DNA of 64,000 bases from Rouxiella sp. WC2420 (GCF_041200025.1 NZ_CP165628.1:1612001-1676000), one strand, 5' to 3'. Shown: positions 54,550 through 64,000, counted from the stretch's first letter. Translations and numbers: made by a program. Notes: generated from the sequence alone by a model not told the origin.

Positions 54550-55471
54550 CTGCAATGCCAAAACGCCCCTGTAGCCACCGACTAAATACCAGCACCGCGC
54601 GTGGCGGATGAATAGTATAAGGCCGCAAAATCCATATTTTATCGGCAAACGCTTCTATTATTCTCCAGTCCATCAGCACCTCTTCTAATTGACCTTCCTC
54701 AATAGCCACTCTGGCGCTAAAGTCCGGCAGCATAGCAATCCCCATTCCTGATAAAGCGGCATCACGGATTGACTCACTATTATTGGTTGCCAAAGGGCCT
54801 TTAACATTGACCTTAAGCTGATTCATCGGGTTGGCTATTTCCTCGAATATCCAGCGTGGAAGTTCAGTACCTCGTGGATAATAAAGACAGTCGTGCGTAG
54901 ATAAGTCGTTAGGGTGGCGGGGCACGCCATGGGCGGCTAAATAGGCTTTGGAGGCGACCAGTAAAGTTCTGGTGCTGCATAGCGGCAGGGCAATACTGGT
55001 TTCAGGCAGATTATTAGTATGGCGAATGGCAATATCAAATCCTTCGTTTACCATCGGCACAATTCTGTCCTCGACCTCAAGCTGAATGCGTACCAGGGGG
55101 TAGCTTTTAAGGAACTCATTAAGGCAGGGCAATAATTGCTGTCTGGCGAAGGCGACAGGCGCGGTAATACGAATTAACCCCTGCACCGATTCCTTCATAT
55201 CTCGGATGGCAAAAAAGCTTTTCTGGATATCGGCGAATGGCTGTTGTAATTCTGCCACAAGTTTTTCCCCCGCAGAGGTCAGGCGGACACTACGCGTTGT
55301 TCGCGATACCAGTGCAATCCCAACCTCGGTTTCAAGCTCTTTAATCTTTTGACTAAATGCGGCCTTGCTTACTTCAAGCCGTTCTGCGGCACGGGTAAAA
55401 CTTTTTTGCTCGGCCAACACCGTTAACCAGTAAAGATGATGCCAAAGAGCATCGGATTTAAGATTAGCCAT
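54545..55471 (-). CDS. LysR-type transcriptional regulator
   Basis: This 308-residue protein has a LysR winged helix (about 10-70; KSFTRAAERLEVSKAAFSQKIKELETEVGIALVSRTTRSV) and an effector domain with QLEVEDRIVPMVNEGFDIAIRHTNNLPE, as in the AaeR/CrgA group. It is divergent from the tautomerase gene with 112 bases between starts, a layout that usually means it controls its neighbour and itself. The likely inducer is an aromatic or electrophilic compound, by analogy only. Confidence 0.9.
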   Translation of the reverse strand: MANLKSDALWHHLYWLTVLAEQKSFTRAAERLEVSKAAFSQKIKELETEVGIALVSRTTRSVRLTSAGEKLVAELQQPFADIQKSFFAIRDMKESVQGLIRITAPVAFARQQLLPCLNEFLKSYPLVRIQLEVEDRIVPMVNEGFDIAIRHTNNLPETSIALPLCSTRTLLVASKAYLAAHGVPRHPNDLSTHDCLYYPRGTELPRWIFEEIANPMNQLKVNVKGPLATNNSESIRDAALSGMGIAMLPDFSARVAIEEGQLEEVLMDWRIIEAFADKIWILRPYTIHPPRAVLVFSRWLQGRFGIAE

Positions 55472-55583
55472 GCTGATTGTTCACTATAGCGAATAATGAA
55501 TTCAACTATAGCGCTTTTTCAACCGGCAATAAAATGTCAGAGTAACCCTGTGAGCTGTTATCAAATAATAATCAGGGGAATTT

Positions 55584-55973
55584 ATGCCATTACTTCAATT
55601 TGACATCATCAAGGGCCGCACGGCTTCTGAGGTTAAAACACTTTTGGATGTCGCCCACCAGGCCGTATTGACTGCTTTCGAAGTCCCAGAGCGGGATCGC
55701 TACCAGATTGTTCACGAAAATCAGAGTCACTATATGGTATTCCAGGATACCGGTTTAGGTTTTGCACGCTCCGATAAGCTGGTGGTAGTGCGGGTATTTA
55801 CCAGCCCGCGCAGTGAAGAGCAAAAGACCTATTTTATGAAGATTCTGGCTGAAGAATTCCAGAAACATTGTGGTATCGGCGGCGAGGATTTGTTTATAAG
55901 TTTTATTACCAACAGCAAAGGCGACTGGAGTTTTGGCTTCGGCGAAGCCCAATATCTGACCGGCACTCTGTAA
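55584..55973 (+). CDS. Tautomerase-family protein
   Basis: This 129-residue protein begins MPLLQFDIIKGRTASEVKTLLDVAHQAV, giving the N-terminal catalytic Pro after Met removal that defines the 4-oxalocrotonate tautomerase superfamily. Length and VPERDRYQIVHENQ, SPRSEEQKTYFMKILAEEFQKHCGI, DLFISFITNSKGDWSFGFGEAQYL place it in the longer cis-CaaD/tautomerase_2-like group. It is under a divergent LysR gene and followed by a bidirectional terminator. Substrate unknown. Confidence 0.88.
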   Translation: MPLLQFDIIKGRTASEVKTLLDVAHQAVLTAFEVPERDRYQIVHENQSHYMVFQDTGLGFARSDKLVVVRVFTSPRSEEQKTYFMKILAEEFQKHCGIGGEDLFISFITNSKGDWSFGFGEAQYLTGTL

Positions 55974-56010
55974 TCTCATAGCCTGATCCGTTATTACAGA
56001 AATTAAAATA

Positions 56011-56046
56011 AAAAAGCCGAGCGCAAATCAATGCACTCGGCTTTTT
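56011..56046. terminator. Bidirectional terminator between the tautomerase gene and ppkA
   Basis: AAAAAGCCGAGCGCA/TGCACTCGGCTTTTT is a 15-bp stem with one mismatch and T/A runs on both sides. It ends the T6SS operon on the minus strand and the tautomerase gene on the plus strand. Confidence 0.92.
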
Positions 56047-56070
56047 GTTAGTTGTTAATCGATAGCGGTT

Positions 56071-57672
56071 TTACGACGTCGCGGGAACCGCAGCAATAAA
56101 CCAGACTCCGGGCTTGTCGATAGTCAGAGACTGAGGATACTGCTTGCCCTGACGCTCAACAACCAGATGGTGTTCGCCAGCCGCAAGCGGTAGCTTCACC
56201 TGCCCCTGAGCATCGGGTGTCACCTGCTGCCTGATGCCGTCAAGCGTTAGTCCATCGCCAGCGGTGAGTTGCAGATACACGTTGGCGACCGCTGCCGCCG
56301 GAGTCGAGGCTTTTTGCCGAGAGTGATCAACTGGCGTCGGCGTTGGGTCTGTAGTCTTGGCAGCGGTTGCTGATGCCTGCCTGGCCTGGGCATCGACAGC
56401 CGGGGCCGCAGTCTCGGAAGACGCTACCGTAGCCGGGGCCGTTACCGCTGCCTGTGGTGCGGGGCTCACGGGTGGCTGAGTCGCAGGCTCCAACGGTTTA
56501 TTGGTAGCGAGCTGTTCATTTACTGCTGCATTTTTTACCTGCGGGTCGGCGGCAGAATGATGATGAATCAACAACGCGACTATCAGCACGATTGCCAGCG
56601 CGCCCAGCGGCAGGACAAGTCTCTTGTTCAAACTGCGCGGAACAGGCGTTATGTTCGCTGCGCCCGTAGTCTCGACGGGTGCCACGCCGGGCCTGTCAAT
56701 TCTCTCCCGTTCTTTGCTGTCAGTGGTTGCCAACGATTGCGGATGCAGGGTATCCAACACGTCACGGGTAGTGGCAATCGGCAGTGTCATCAAAGTGGCG
56801 AGCTCATCGACAGTTTGCGGTCGGTCGGCGGGCGCCAACGCCAACGCGCGATCAATCGCCGATAACAGGCTGAGTGAATAACCTTCCAACTGTCGCTGGG
56901 CCAGTGGTTGCAGCGTGTCTTCAATACTGCGCACCACGCTCACTGGCGGCGCTTCCCCAACAATCAGAGTGTAAAGCACCGCTCCCAGCGCGTAGATATC
57001 AGTCCAGGGACCCTGATCGCCATCACCATCGTCAGTGTATTGTTCAATTGGCGCATAGCCCGGTTTGAGCATAATTTCTGTTTCATCTGACAGGTTGCCG
57101 ATCTCTTTGCGCGCCGAGCCAAAATCCAGCAACACTGGCAGCTCATTATCCTGAATCTGGATATTATCCAATGAGATATCGCGATGCAGGTAACCAGCAT
57201 TGTGCAGCGTTTTCAAAGCGCTAAACAGCGGCGGCAGCAGTTGACGAATAAACTGCTCATCGATGATTTCCGGCGTTTTTTGCTGCAATTCCTTCAGCGT
57301 CTGGCCGCTATACAACAGTGTCGCCATATAAGCCGTGCCGTTGTTCTGCCAGAATCGCAGTACGTGCAGCAGGCAGGGGTGATTAAAGTTCGCCAGCAGC
57401 CGCGCTTCCTGAATAAAACTGTTCAAACCGGCATGGAAAATTTTACTGAATCGCTCGCTGCGCAGGCCGAGGGTCATGTCCTCATTGCGCACAGCCATTG
57501 ACCCCGGCATATACTCTTTGATTGCAATCATCCTTTCCAACTGATGATCCCAAACCTGATAGACGATGCCAAAGCCACCGCCGCCAATCACCTCTTTGAT
57601 TTCAAACTCGTTAAATTGGTATCCGACGGGCAATGCTGCAAGCGTAATTTTATTATTATTAGATCCCGACAT
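56071..57672 (-). CDS. ppkA: T6SS-associated Ser/Thr protein kinase PpkA
   Basis: PpkA phosphorylates T6SS components such as Fha to trigger assembly. The 533-residue protein has an N-terminal Hanks-type kinase domain (about 20-300): Gly-rich GGGGFG (30-35), Lys52 (IAIKEYMPG), catalytic HRD (163-165 in HRDISLDN) and DFG (183-185). A single membrane helix lies at about 351-369 (LVLPLGALAIVLIVALLI). It is followed by a Pro/Ala/Thr-rich linker and a small C-terminal strand-rich PEGA-like domain, presumably periplasmic. It is the last gene of the T6SS operon in this window. The cognate phosphatase gene pppA is not next to it. Confidence 0.9.
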   Translation of the reverse strand: MSGSNNNKITLAALPVGYQFNEFEIKEVIGGGGFGIVYQVWDHQLERMIAIKEYMPGSMAVRNEDMTLGLRSERFSKIFHAGLNSFIQEARLLANFNHPCLLHVLRFWQNNGTAYMATLLYSGQTLKELQQKTPEIIDEQFIRQLLPPLFSALKTLHNAGYLHRDISLDNIQIQDNELPVLLDFGSARKEIGNLSDETEIMLKPGYAPIEQYTDDGDGDQGPWTDIYALGAVLYTLIVGEAPPVSVVRSIEDTLQPLAQRQLEGYSLSLLSAIDRALALAPADRPQTVDELATLMTLPIATTRDVLDTLHPQSLATTDSKERERIDRPGVAPVETTGAANITPVPRSLNKRLVLPLGALAIVLIVALLIHHHSAADPQVKNAAVNEQLATNKPLEPATQPPVSPAPQAAVTAPATVASSETAAPAVDAQARQASATAAKTTDPTPTPVDHSRQKASTPAAAVANVYLQLTAGDGLTLDGIRQQVTPDAQGQVKLPLAAGEHHLVVERQGKQYPQSLTIDKPGVWFIAAVPATS

Positions 57673-57695
57673 GATTCCACTCCGCGATGCTGAGA

Positions 57696-60314
57696 TTATG
57701 CTGTGAACTGATATTGAAATTCATTTTGCTGGTAACTCACTTCTAGCTGCAGATAGCGTTGGTTCTCACTGCTGGCAGAAAGCAAAAGCTGACTGATTTG
57801 CGGAAGCAGGGTTTGGGTCAGAATCGCATCGACCATTCTGCCTCCCGACTCGGTTTCGGTACAGCGGCGTACCACCTGTTCGGCAACGCTTGCGGCGAAA
57901 TGCGCAGTGATGCCGTGATTATCGAGCAGCCGTCGTTGCACGCGTGCAAGTTGCAGATTAACAATGCGGATCAGCATGTCGTCGCTCAACGGATAGTATG
58001 GCACTACCATCAGGCGACCCAGCAGCGCCGCCGGGAAAATCTGCAACAGCGGTTGGCGCAGCATGCCGACCAGCGCTTCGGGCTGTGGCAGCAGGGAAGG
58101 GTCGGCACACATGCCTTCAATCAGCTCGGTGCCGACGTTAGAGGTCAGGATGATCACCGTATTGCGAAAATCAATGTGCCGACCTTCGCCGTCCTCCATC
58201 CAGCCTTTATCAAACACCTGGAAAAAGATTTCGTGCACGTCCGGGTGGGCCTTCTCGATCTCGTCAAGCAGTACCACGCTGTAAGGGCGACGCCGCACGG
58301 CTTCAGTCAATACGCCGCCTTCGCCATAGCCGATATAACCCGGAGGCGCACCCTTGAGAGTCGAAACGGTGTGCGCTTCCTGAAATTCGCTCATATTAAT
58401 GGTGATGACGTTTTGCTCGCCGCCGTACAGGCTTTCCGCCAGTGCCAGCGCGCTCTCGGTTTTACCCACACCGGAAGGGCCGCAGAGTAGAAACACGCCG
58501 ACCGGCTTATTGGGGTCGTCCAACTGCGCCCGTGAAGTGCGAATACGGCGGGCGATGGCGTCGAGGGCGTGCTGCTGGCCTACCACGCGCTGGTTAAGAG
58601 TGTCGGCGAGCTGCAATACTGCGTTGATTTCATCTTTGATCATTCTGCCCAGTGGAATGCCGGTCCAATCGGCCACCACGGCGGCGACTACGTTGGCATC
58701 GACCGCCGGATATATCAGCGGCGACTCTCCTTGCAATACCTGAAGCTGATGCTGAAGACTCTGCAACGTTTCGCGCAGACTATCAGCGTTTATGGTTTCG
58801 GCATCACCCAATAGTTTACGTTTTTCGCCAATCAGCCGGGTTAATTTCAATTCATTCTGCCAGCGTGCTTCCAGCAGTTCTTGCTGCTGTTGCTGTTCAA
58901 TCAATTGTTGTTGCAGCGCTTCGGCCCGCTGCGGCGAAGCTAAACCGAGTCGGATTTCACGCTCGACTATGCCTTGCTCGATTTTCAGCGCCTCGATACG
59001 GTGGCGGCAGTCTTCAAGCTGTGGCGGCGGATTATGCTGACTCACCGCAACGCGCGCGCAGGCGGTATCGAGCAGCGCCACGGCTTTGTCCGGCAGTTGG
59101 CGCGCGGGAATATAGCGGTGCGACAGCCGAACGGCGGCTTCTACTGCCTCATCCAACAGCAAAACCTGATGATGTGCCTCGAGAGAGGCCGCGATATTAC
59201 GCAGCATCAGTCGCGCTTTTTCCTCACCCGGCTCCGCCACCTGAATCACTTGAAAACGGCGCGTTAACGCCGGATCTTTCTCGATATATTTCTTGTACTC
59301 TGCCCAGGTGGTCGCGCCAACCGTGCGCAGTTGGCCACGAGCCAGTGCCGGTTTGAGCAGATTGGCGGCATCACCGGTTCCCTGTTGCCCGCCTGCACCA
59401 ATAAGCTGATGGATCTCGTCGATAAACAGCACCACAGGCGTAGGGCTGGACTGCACCTCATTGATCACCGCCTGCAATCGTGCTTCAAACTCACCTTTCA
59501 TTCCTGCACCGGCTTGCAACATGCCGATATCCAGCAACCAGAGCTGCACATCGCGAAGGGCCGGGGGCACGTCACCGGCCGCGATACGCAATGCCAATCC
59601 TTCGACTACGGCAGTTTTACCTACTCCAGCCTCACCGGTTAACAACGGATTATTTTGACGGCGACGCATCAGAATATCGACAATCTGGCGGATCTCTTCA
59701 TCACGACCGGCGACCGGATCGATTTTGCCCTCGCGCGCCTGGCGAGTCAGATCCTGACCGTACTTCTCCAGCGTTTTTTCCGCGCCCAGCGCCGGGGAAC
59801 TGTTTTCCACAGGGTGAGTGGCCGGAGCCAGTTTCGACTCGTCGCTGGCAGAGAAAATCAGTTCGAACTGGCTGAGCAGCTCATCGCCGCCAAGTCGCTC
59901 AAACTGCGGTGAAATGGAGGTCAGAACGCTGCGTAAATTAAAGGTTTTGACAATTCCCAACAGCAAGACGCCGCTGCGGATCTTGTCGGCTGCGAATTTT
60001 AACGAGCTATAAACCCAGGCGCGCTCTACCGCACTGTCGATATGTTCCGAGATATCGGAGATGGCGCTCGCGCCGCGCGGCAGGCGGTCAAGCGCGGCGG
60101 TAATATCACGCGCCAGCGCGGCTTCATCCAGCGAAAAGTGGCGAATAATGGCCTGTAAATCACCGTTCGGCAGCTGCATCAGCTGGTGCAGCCAGTGCGC
60201 CAGCTCAACGTAAGGATTACCGCGCAGCTTGCAAAAGGCGGCGGCATTCTCGAGCGAGGAGAACAGGGGCGCATTCAGTTTGTTAAACAGGACGGAACGA
60301 CTGATTTCTGACAT
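57696..60314 (-). CDS. tssH: T6SS ATPase TssH (ClpV)
   Basis: ClpV disassembles contracted TssB/TssC sheath so that its subunits can be reused. The 872-residue protein has an N-terminal ClpN-like domain (1-160), a first AAA+ domain with Walker A GEAGVGKT (227-234), a middle coiled-coil domain rich in Gln and Glu (about 430-520), and a second AAA+ domain with Walker [11 protein letters not shown] (about 615) and [27 protein letters not shown]. The C-terminal [18 protein letters not shown] region is typical. The start at 60314 follows tssG by 53 bases. Confidence 0.97.
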   Translation of the reverse strand: MSEISRSVLFNKLNAPLFSSLENAAAFCKLRGNPYVELAHWLHQLMQLPNGDLQAIIRHFSLDEAALARDITAALDRLPRGASAISDISEHIDSAVERAWVYSSLKFAADKIRSGVLLLGIVKTFNLRSVLTSISPQFERLGGDELLSQFELIFSASDESKLAPATHPVENSSPALGAEKTLEKYGQDLTRQAREGKIDPVAGRDEEIRQIVDILMRRRQNNPLLTGEAGVGKTAVVEGLALRIAAGDVPPALRDVQLWLLDIGMLQAGAGMKGEFEARLQAVINEVQSSPTPVVLFIDEIHQLIGAGGQQGTGDAANLLKPALARGQLRTVGATTWAEYKKYIEKDPALTRRFQVIQVAEPGEEKARLMLRNIAASLEAHHQVLLLDEAVEAAVRLSHRYIPARQLPDKAVALLDTACARVAVSQHNPPPQLEDCRHRIEALKIEQGIVEREIRLGLASPQRAEALQQQLIEQQQQQELLEARWQNELKLTRLIGEKRKLLGDAETINADSLRETLQSLQHQLQVLQGESPLIYPAVDANVVAAVVADWTGIPLGRMIKDEINAVLQLADTLNQRVVGQQHALDAIARRIRTSRAQLDDPNKPVGVFLLCGPSGVGKTESALALAESLYGGEQNVITINMSEFQEAHTVSTLKGAPPGYIGYGEGGVLTEAVRRRPYSVVLLDEIEKAHPDVHEIFFQVFDKGWMEDGEGRHIDFRNTVIILTSNVGTELIEGMCADPSLLPQPEALVGMLRQPLLQIFPAALLGRLMVVPYYPLSDDMLIRIVNLQLARVQRRLLDNHGITAHFAASVAEQVVRRCTETESGGRMVDAILTQTLLPQISQLLLSASSENQRYLQLEVSYQQNEFQYQFTA

Positions 60315-60367
60315 GATTTTCCTCGAAAAATTAACAACTCCATTTCTTCCCTGTCACCGGAGAAGCG

Positions 60368-61411
60368 CTATAAATCCAGACTAAACACCAACTCGCCGCG
60401 ATCTGCAGGGGCGGGCTGTTGCCCCAACCAGCTGCTGTAACCCAACCGCTGCTGGCCACCAATACAGACGCCCGACACATCTTCCTTGCGCAATACCAGC
60501 TTCAACTCCCAGGCAAATTCGATGCCCAGATACTGACGCACCCAATCGCGAAGCTGGGTTGCAAACGGCTGATCGGGAAGAAAACGCTGATACTCTTCAA
60601 GACGGAGCGGGCCGAGCTCGATGCGAAACTTGTGCTGAATATCGCGCACCGCGACGCCTAAAAACATACTCTGGCCCAGGCGCGGCATGGAGCGACCGGC
60701 ACGCAGCCGGGCCTGTTCTTTGCTGCCGACGTGCATCCACTGCGGCACGTTGGGCACCACCTTGACCTTGATGTTGAAGTAAAAAGCCAGCACCTTTTCC
60801 AGACCTTCCGGCGTGCGACGCTGGCGGGTTAAGTGCCCGGCCAGCGCAAAGGGTGCATGTTCACTGATGCTGTCGCGGTTCTGCTGAGCGGGTAAACCGC
60901 GACCGGTCAGGCTGGCCAGATAATGATTGAAGCGGCGGTTGTCTTCGCGATCCAGAGAAACTGTAGGTTGCGCATCGGCCCAGGCGCGATAAAACAGCAG
61001 CGTCAGGCGGTGATGAAAAATATCCAGAAACTGCGTCATGCTGCTGTCGGCGTAGTGACTGACCCGTTGCTGCGCGTATTCGGTCATGTGTAGCGGCAGC
61101 GGGCCGTTAGGGCCGAACAGACCAAAGCTGTAAATCGAAATATCGTGCAGCGATGAGTCTGCACGCATTTTGACGCTGGCAACGGTTGACGGCGCAAAGG
61201 CCAGCGACGGCAGTTGCCCGATGCGCACCGGCTCATGGTGTGGATGAGGGGCCTGCCCCAGTAGATAGCGCTGGCCGCCCTGAGCATCGAGCCGTCGCAG
61301 CAGTTGAAACAGATCGTAGTGATAAGGTGAAGCCATCAGTTTTTGCCAGAAATCCTCCGACAAACGGCCCAGCACGCGCCATTGTGCGGGCGCGGCGAGA
61401 GTCTCACTCAT
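60368..61411 (-). CDS. tssG: T6SS baseplate protein TssG
   Basis: TssG is part of the wedge complex of the T6SS baseplate with TssE, TssF and TssK. The 347-residue protein has the family N-terminus (SPYHYDLFQLLRRLDAQGGQRYLLG), a central FGLFGPNGPLPLHMTEYAQQR and a C-terminal LGYSSWLGQQ. The ATG at 61411 was chosen because it overlaps the tssF stop (ATGA), implying translational coupling; a longer start at 61444 is less likely. Length matches TssG proteins. Confidence 0.94.
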   Translation of the reverse strand: MSETLAAPAQWRVLGRLSEDFWQKLMASPYHYDLFQLLRRLDAQGGQRYLLGQAPHPHHEPVRIGQLPSLAFAPSTVASVKMRADSSLHDISIYSFGLFGPNGPLPLHMTEYAQQRVSHYADSSMTQFLDIFHHRLTLLFYRAWADAQPTVSLDREDNRRFNHYLASLTGRGLPAQQNRDSISEHAPFALAGHLTRQRRTPEGLEKVLAFYFNIKVKVVPNVPQWMHVGSKEQARLRAGRSMPRLGQSMFLGVAVRDIQHKFRIELGPLRLEEYQRFLPDQPFATQLRDWVRQYLGIEFAWELKLVLRKEDVSGVCIGGQQRLGYSSWLGQQPAPADRGELVFSLDL

Positions 61412-63282
61412 ATCAGCGTCCTCAGGCCCATGCGCGGCGGCCAATAGCCTATCTCACCGTTTTGCAGGCTGGTCAGCGTCATTTCGGTAAACGAGTTGAT
61501 TGACACCATGCGCGAGAACAGCTTTTCCAGCACACTGCCGAGCAGCCACGGGCTCATTCCGGAAAATGACTGCTCGTCGACTTCGAGATTAATCGCAATC
61601 CCGCGAGCAAACACGATGGGTCCCGGCTCCGGTACTCGGCGATACACCGACTCCAGCCGACAGTGACGAATACCTTCAATCTGCTTGCCGACAGCCGGTT
61701 CGGCCAGATTGGCATACAGGCCGAGCTGTTGACGCAGCGCCGCAGCGCCCTGTGCTGCATCGACATCCATCAGACTGAGATAATCCAGCTGGAGTTGGCT
61801 TATCAGTTTCCAGGAGATAGCACCTTCGGCCAATGCCGGGCGCGGCGCGGTCGGGCCTTTACGCATCACGACTTTGCGCACGGGTGCCGAGGTCGGCAGG
61901 GTAAAATCATCCTGCCCCTGCTGCATCAAAATCAGCGGCAGGTCACGGTTGGTACACAGCACGTCGGCCTGAAGATATTTCAGTTCCGGCGACCACGGTG
62001 ACTGCTGTTCATCAATTAACGAGATAAACACTTCTGAGCCGATATAACCGGTACGCGTGCCGTAGTTGCGGGCATTTTCCGACAGCGTGCGCTGTTCGCG
62101 GCGGGTGGAAAAATAGGCACCGTAGTTTTGCTCATCCTCACTGAAAGTGTTCCAGAACGGGCGGAAGATCTGCTCTTTTTCCATCCCTTTACCGCTGCCG
62201 TAAAGCTTTTGTACCGAGTAAACCTCGTAGTCCAACGGGCTGGCGTTGTCGACAACCAGATGATATTCGTTGGTCATTTCGCTGAGGTTGATGCGCTCGG
62301 CAACGCGAGGGAAAAGGTTAATCGCCGGAGTGCAAAACATTGATAAATGTGTGTTATCAACCACACGCTCCAGCTCGCTGTGTGTCTTGTCGAGCAGGAT
62401 GAGAATATCGAACTGGCGTTTATCGCGACTTTCTACGATCAGCGGTTTCATCCCTTCGATGCTGAAAAACATAAAACGAGTCGGGAAGGCGAAATATTCC
62501 TGCAACAGGCGATACCCGCTGAAATTGCGTAAATCTTCCGGCAACAGCGCCTGCTCGGCGTCAAACCCTTCCTGACGCAGCGCGTTATCGGGCAATAAAC
62601 GATAGCTGCCGTCGGGAGACGAAGTCTGGCAAACCACGCCGACACTGTGCTGCATCAGTAATTCCAGCAGACCTAACGCCGGACCATCCGCCGCGCTGAG
62701 ATGAAAGGTCAGCTTGTCGAAGGCCATGCGATTCAACGGCACGTCGCCCTCGCTTTCGACGCGGATACGCAAGGCACTCACCGCGCCGCGACTCTGTAAC
62801 TCTGAGGAGGGCAGCGGAATATCGGCCGGAATACCGCCCAGCTCCACCTGGCTGATTTTCAGCGGCAGCAGCGTGACATCGTGCGCCGTCTGATATTTAC
62901 AGGTAATGCCGCGGCGTTTCATGCTCTGGTTTTCAATCATCGTGCCACGAGGAATGAGAAAACCGCTGTTAATGTTGCCTTTGGTTTTATCTGGCTGAAG
63001 TTCAATGATCGCCATCGAAGGAGTGGGGGCCAGATAATTGGGATAAATCATTTCCAGCAGGCGCTGGGAAAAGCGTGGAAACTCGGCGTCCATTTTCAGC
63101 TGTACGCGCGAGGTCAGGAAGGCAAATCCCTCCATTAATCTTTCTACATACGGGTCGGCGACTTCAATACCGTGCATGCCCAGCCTGCCAGCCACTTTAG
63201 GATTGCGTTCGGCAAACTCGGCACCCATTTCGCGCAGATAGGAAAGCTCGCGATTGTAATACTCAAGCAGTTTGCGATTCAT
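61408..63282 (-). CDS. tssF: T6SS baseplate protein TssF
   Basis: TssF is the large wedge protein of the T6SS baseplate (624 residues, the usual length). It starts MNRKLLEYYNRELSYLREMGAEFAERNPKVAGRLG and contains DPYVERLMEGFAFLTSRVQLKMDAEFPRFSQRLLEMIYPNYLAPTPSM. Both are strongly conserved in the family. It starts two bases after the tssE stop and overlaps tssG by four bases, so the three are one translationally coupled block. Confidence 0.97.
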   Translation of the reverse strand: MNRKLLEYYNRELSYLREMGAEFAERNPKVAGRLGMHGIEVADPYVERLMEGFAFLTSRVQLKMDAEFPRFSQRLLEMIYPNYLAPTPSMAIIELQPDKTKGNINSGFLIPRGTMIENQSMKRRGITCKYQTAHDVTLLPLKISQVELGGIPADIPLPSSELQSRGAVSALRIRVESEGDVPLNRMAFDKLTFHLSAADGPALGLLELLMQHSVGVVCQTSSPDGSYRLLPDNALRQEGFDAEQALLPEDLRNFSGYRLLQEYFAFPTRFMFFSIEGMKPLIVESRDKRQFDILILLDKTHSELERVVDNTHLSMFCTPAINLFPRVAERINLSEMTNEYHLVVDNASPLDYEVYSVQKLYGSGKGMEKEQIFRPFWNTFSEDEQNYGAYFSTRREQRTLSENARNYGTRTGYIGSEVFISLIDEQQSPWSPELKYLQADVLCTNRDLPLILMQQGQDDFTLPTSAPVRKVVMRKGPTAPRPALAEGAISWKLISQLQLDYLSLMDVDAAQGAAALRQQLGLYANLAEPAVGKQIEGIRHCRLESVYRRVPEPGPIVFARGIAINLEVDEQSFSGMSPWLLGSVLEKLFSRMVSINSFTEMTLTSLQNGEIGYWPPRMGLRTLI

Positions 63283-63284
63283 GA

Positions 63285-63857
63285 TTAGCCGAGATCCTTA
63301 AGTTCAAAGTGCCCGATTTCTAAATCAATGTCGGTGCGAAACAGGAATTCCAGCGGCCAGGGAACGCACCACAGATTGCCCTTGATTTCGATCGAGAGAA
63401 TATTGTGTGTATCCAGCGATTTTGGGTCGGTAATACATTTCACCTGCAAGTCGCGGGCGATAATTCTTGGCTCAAAATTGATAATTGCCTGCGTCAAACG
63501 GCGCTGCACATCATTCCATTCGATATCCGACATCCTTTTACCGGCCAGCGGAGATACGCCAAAGTTGAGCACCGATGAACGAACCTCGGCAAAGGCGGTG
63601 AGATCGTGTTGCTCTTCGTTATTCACACAGTTGAACAGCCACTGTAAGTCGCGCAACACCTGTCGGCGCAGCTCGCTGTGGGTAATAACGTTTTTTGCCG
63701 GGTTGAACTCACGCTTTTCCGGCTCGTCGTCGGTCAATCGGTCAAGCAGGCCGGGCTGCACTTTGTCACGGCTGGTCATGCGCGGATTATTTTCACGCGC
63801 CTGATAGCCCGTGCGGAAAAGGTCTTCACCTTCCGGCATCAAAGAAGTGGGCTTCAT
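63285..63857 (-). CDS. tssE: T6SS baseplate protein TssE (gp25-like)
   Basis: TssE is the gp25-like baseplate hub component that helps anchor the sheath. The 190-residue protein has the gpW/gp25 lysozyme-like domain in its C-terminal two-thirds (LRRQVLRDLQWLFNCVNNEEQHDL..., FGVSPLAG...EWNDVQRRLTQAIINFEPRI), ending with the strand-rich CITDPKSLDTHNILSIEIKGNLWCVPWPLEFLFRTDIDLEIG. The N-terminus of about 55 residues is longer than in short TssE proteins. It lies two bases before tssF and 49 bases after tagJ. Confidence 0.93.
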   Translation of the reverse strand: MKPTSLMPEGEDLFRTGYQARENNPRMTSRDKVQPGLLDRLTDDEPEKREFNPAKNVITHSELRRQVLRDLQWLFNCVNNEEQHDLTAFAEVRSSVLNFGVSPLAGKRMSDIEWNDVQRRLTQAIINFEPRIIARDLQVKCITDPKSLDTHNILSIEIKGNLWCVPWPLEFLFRTDIDLEIGHFELKDLG

Positions 63858-63906
63858 AAGTGGGCTCCGGCTGAAGGGGAAGGGCTGATTAAGGTAAAAT
63901 CAGGAA

Positions 63907-64000
63907 TTATTCAGGTTCGCTGAATTGCAATAAGTCGATTTCCAGTAGCGAAAATTCCCGATCGTCGTCTAGCCAAACGCGCTGACCGTGGCCGATAAAC
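63907..64000 (-). CDS. tagJ: T6SS accessory protein TagJ/ImpE (only C-terminus in window)
   Basis: The last 30 or so codons read out as FIGHGQRVWLDDDREFSLLEIDLLQF with a TAA stop, in frame to the window edge. The GQRVxLxDDxEF/YxLL pattern matches the C-terminus of TagJ (ImpE), an accessory T6SS protein that binds the TssB/C sheath in type VI systems with a short ClpV recognition. It directly precedes tssE. The assignment rests on a short stretch. Confidence 0.65.
   Translation of the reverse strand, partial: FIGHGQRVWLDDDREFSLLEIDLLQFSEPE

Noticed and set aside
57759-58490. 243-codon plus-strand frame over tssH
   Set aside because: Antisense shadow of a GC-rich, strongly conserved ClpV gene; the translated product has no coherent motif.
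58652-59356. 234-codon plus-strand frame over tssH
   Set aside because: As above: an Arg/Ala/Pro-rich shadow product of the real minus-strand gene.

Overview
The window is an Enterobacterales chromosome segment. Gene content and order match the Escherichia coli core blocks yeiQ-yeiP-yeiW-setB-fruBKA, nfo-yeiH-yeiE-lysP, sbcB and yeeA-tmaR, and the proteins look very close to the E. coli ones. Extra genes (a T6SS with PpkA and TagJ, a pxp/ureohydrolase catabolic cluster, a siderophore-type ABC pair) suggest a non-Escherichia lineage such as Yersiniaceae (Rahnella, Ewingella or Serratia-like). That placement is inference. No rRNA, tRNA, CRISPR array, intact insertion sequence or phage was seen.

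Layout. 1-8.1 kb: partial yeiQ, yeiP (EfpL), yeiW, setB, then the fructose PTS operon fruBKA behind two Cra-type operators. 8.4-14.3 kb: a DUF1275 membrane protein, nfo, yeiH, the LysR gene yeiE and lysP. 14.4-16.4 kb: a Fur-box-preceded FecCD-type permease and ATPase without a binding protein. 16.5-21.1 kb: putrescine genes puuD, puuA and puuP without puuR. 21.1-22.6 kb: sbcB.

22.6-31.4 kb is visibly AT-rich and splits the sbcB/yeeA neighbourhood. It holds an MFS remnant, a MoaF-like/SMP-30/cupin cluster with a divergent LysR gene, an outer-membrane TraF_2-type protein, a DUF4174 protein, a sodium:solute symporter and a small secreted protein. 31.4-32.9 kb: yeeA and tmaR.

33-45.4 kb is a nitrogen-compound catabolic region. 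It contains 5-oxoprolinase pxpBC and pxpA (divergent), a D-2-hydroxyacid dehydrogenase, an operon of DUF1989 protein, polar amino acid ABC transporter, arginase/agmatinase-family ureohydrolase and binding protein, a GntR/FCD regulator, an M20 carbamoyl-amino-acid-hydrolase-like enzyme overlapping an aminotransferase, and a second D-2-hydroxyacid dehydrogenase. The ureohydrolase has Ala where the family normally has its catalytic-pocket His, and two divergent promoters share TGGYATACCA-like palindromes. This is the best candidate for an undescribed pathway.

45.6-51 kb: an AfuABC/FbpABC-type ABC transporter and a general porin. 51.5-56 kb: a Rob-like AraC regulator, a DUF1471 stress protein, a secreted lactonase-fold protein, and a LysR/tautomerase divergent pair. 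56-64 kb: part of a T6SS operon, tagJ-tssE-tssF-tssG-tssH-ppkA, running off the right edge.
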